From the NCBI RefSeq assembly GCF_900109665.1, contig NZ_FOAO01000020.1, positions 1 to 64,000 on the forward strand: 64,000 nucleotides of DNA, read 5' to 3'. The notes under the pieces are model-generated. The model was not told where the DNA came from, did not search any database, and was given only the letters and a program-made list of their open reading frames with translations. Positions 63,662-64,000 of the stretch are shown here, piece by piece. Both the position numbers and the translations under genes were made by a program. Within the stretch, counting starts at the first letter, position 1, and the number at the start of each line of letters is the position of its first letter. This DNA comes from Blastococcus sp. DSM 46786. GTDB taxonomy: Bacteria; Actinomycetota; Actinomycetes; Mycobacteriales; Geodermatophilaceae.

Positions 63662-64000
63662 GTGCAGCCCGCACCCCCACCCCCGCGCCGGCCGGCCGGC
63701 CCGCTCCCGCCCTGGCCGCCGCCCCTCGGCCCGCCGCCGGCCCCGCCGACCGCCGGCGCGCCCCGGCGGCTCTCCCCCCGCGTCATCGCCGTCCACACCG
63801 CGACGTTCCGCCAGGCCCGGTCGTTCGTGCCCGCCGTCATCCCGATCATCGCGGCCACCGGCTTCGACGGCGGCCTCCGCACCGTCGTCCTCCTCGTCGT
63901 CGGCGTCACCCTGCTCTCGCTGCTCACCGCGACGTTGAACTGGTGGCGGTTCAGCTACGCCGACGGGCCGGCTGCCGTCGTCATCACCCGCGGGCTGCTG
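63662..64000 (+). CDS. PH-domain membrane protein, YdbT-like (cut by window end)
   Basis: The frame is open from GTG at 63662 to the last base (113 residues). A proline-rich N-terminus of about 40 residues (PAPPPPRRPAGPLPPWPPPL) precedes VIAVHTATFRQARSFVPAV, two membrane segments and WWRFSYADGPAAVVITRGLL, the start of a DUF304-type PH domain. It begins six bases after the YdbS-like stop. In other bacteria this pair contributes to resistance to certain antimicrobials; the role here is unknown. Confidence 0.85.
   Translation, partial: MQPAPPPPRRPAGPLPPWPPPLGPPPAPPTAGAPRRLSPRVIAVHTATFRQARSFVPAVIPIIAATGFDGGLRTVVLLVVGVTLLSLLTATLNWWRFSYADGPAAVVITRGLL

Overview
The window is 64 kb of chromosome from a very high-GC actinobacterium. 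Nearly every third codon position is G or C, GTG starts are common, and many genes look leaderless. The gene set is typical of free-living Actinobacteria: GuaB1, the proteasome activator Bpa, a SARP regulator, SigE-type sigma factor, DUF1707, DUF5926, MMPL with MarR, and YdbS/YdbT-like PH-domain proteins. The style of the proteins and of the intergenic repeats suggests Geodermatophilaceae (Blastococcus, Geodermatophilus or Modestobacter), but this is an impression and not a proof. I see no rRNA, tRNA, CRISPR array, prophage or replication origin.

Layout. 1-4.4 kb: the tail of a transposase, a hotdog thioesterase, a 4CL-type acyl-CoA ligase, an AraC regulator and an NAD(P)H-binding protein. 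4.4-11 kb: a small repeat array, a quinone oxidoreductase, a cysteine-desulfurase-like enzyme, bpa, DUF1707, a stomatin-like SPFH protein, DUF4190 and an orphan chemotaxis receptor. 11-22.5 kb: an overlapping serS-HAD-HAD operon, a more AT-rich AlbA_2/Schlafen-type gene that looks inserted, guaB1 coupled to a mini-zincin, an orphan GroES-like gene, MarR/MMPL and pheA. 22.6-28.2 kb: the most unusual locus. Two paralogous repeat-GGDEF diguanylate cyclases and larC are translationally coupled, and the second cyclase carries a C-terminal LarB-like domain. This joins c-di-GMP signalling to nickel-pincer cofactor (Lar) biology. 28-37 kb: a YczE-like membrane protein overlapping an MFS gene, a GAF-PAS-GGDEF protein, a GDT1-family transporter, a haloalkane dehalogenase, a methyltransferase, a TipAS-type MerR regulator and a MarR/NmrA module. 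37-41 kb: a four-gene OpuC-like osmoprotectant ABC transporter. 41-51.5 kb: a FUSC protein, a methyltransferase, glpD divergent from an ADHAP-synthase-like flavoprotein, and a BBE flavoprotein divergent from a large SARP/AAA regulator. 51.6-64 kb: an SDR, arginine deiminase, MFS transporter plus M20 peptidase, a SEC-C protein, a P450, a fatty acyl-CoA ligase, a SigE-family sigma factor with a membrane partner, a rhodanese and two PH-domain proteins.

Between the genes lie at least three families of structured repeats. One consists of 20-nt tandem units ending in a hairpin plus a GATCAGGTCA box (four loci, one of them weak). One is a 20-bp-stem, 17-nt-loop hairpin found at two divergent promoters. 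One is a CCTGCAGGGG-centred element, of which one copy is read in frame inside the MerR regulator. Several regulator/target pairs carry short perfect palindromes at the expected operator position.

All assignments come from reading the sequence and remembered family features; no database search was possible.
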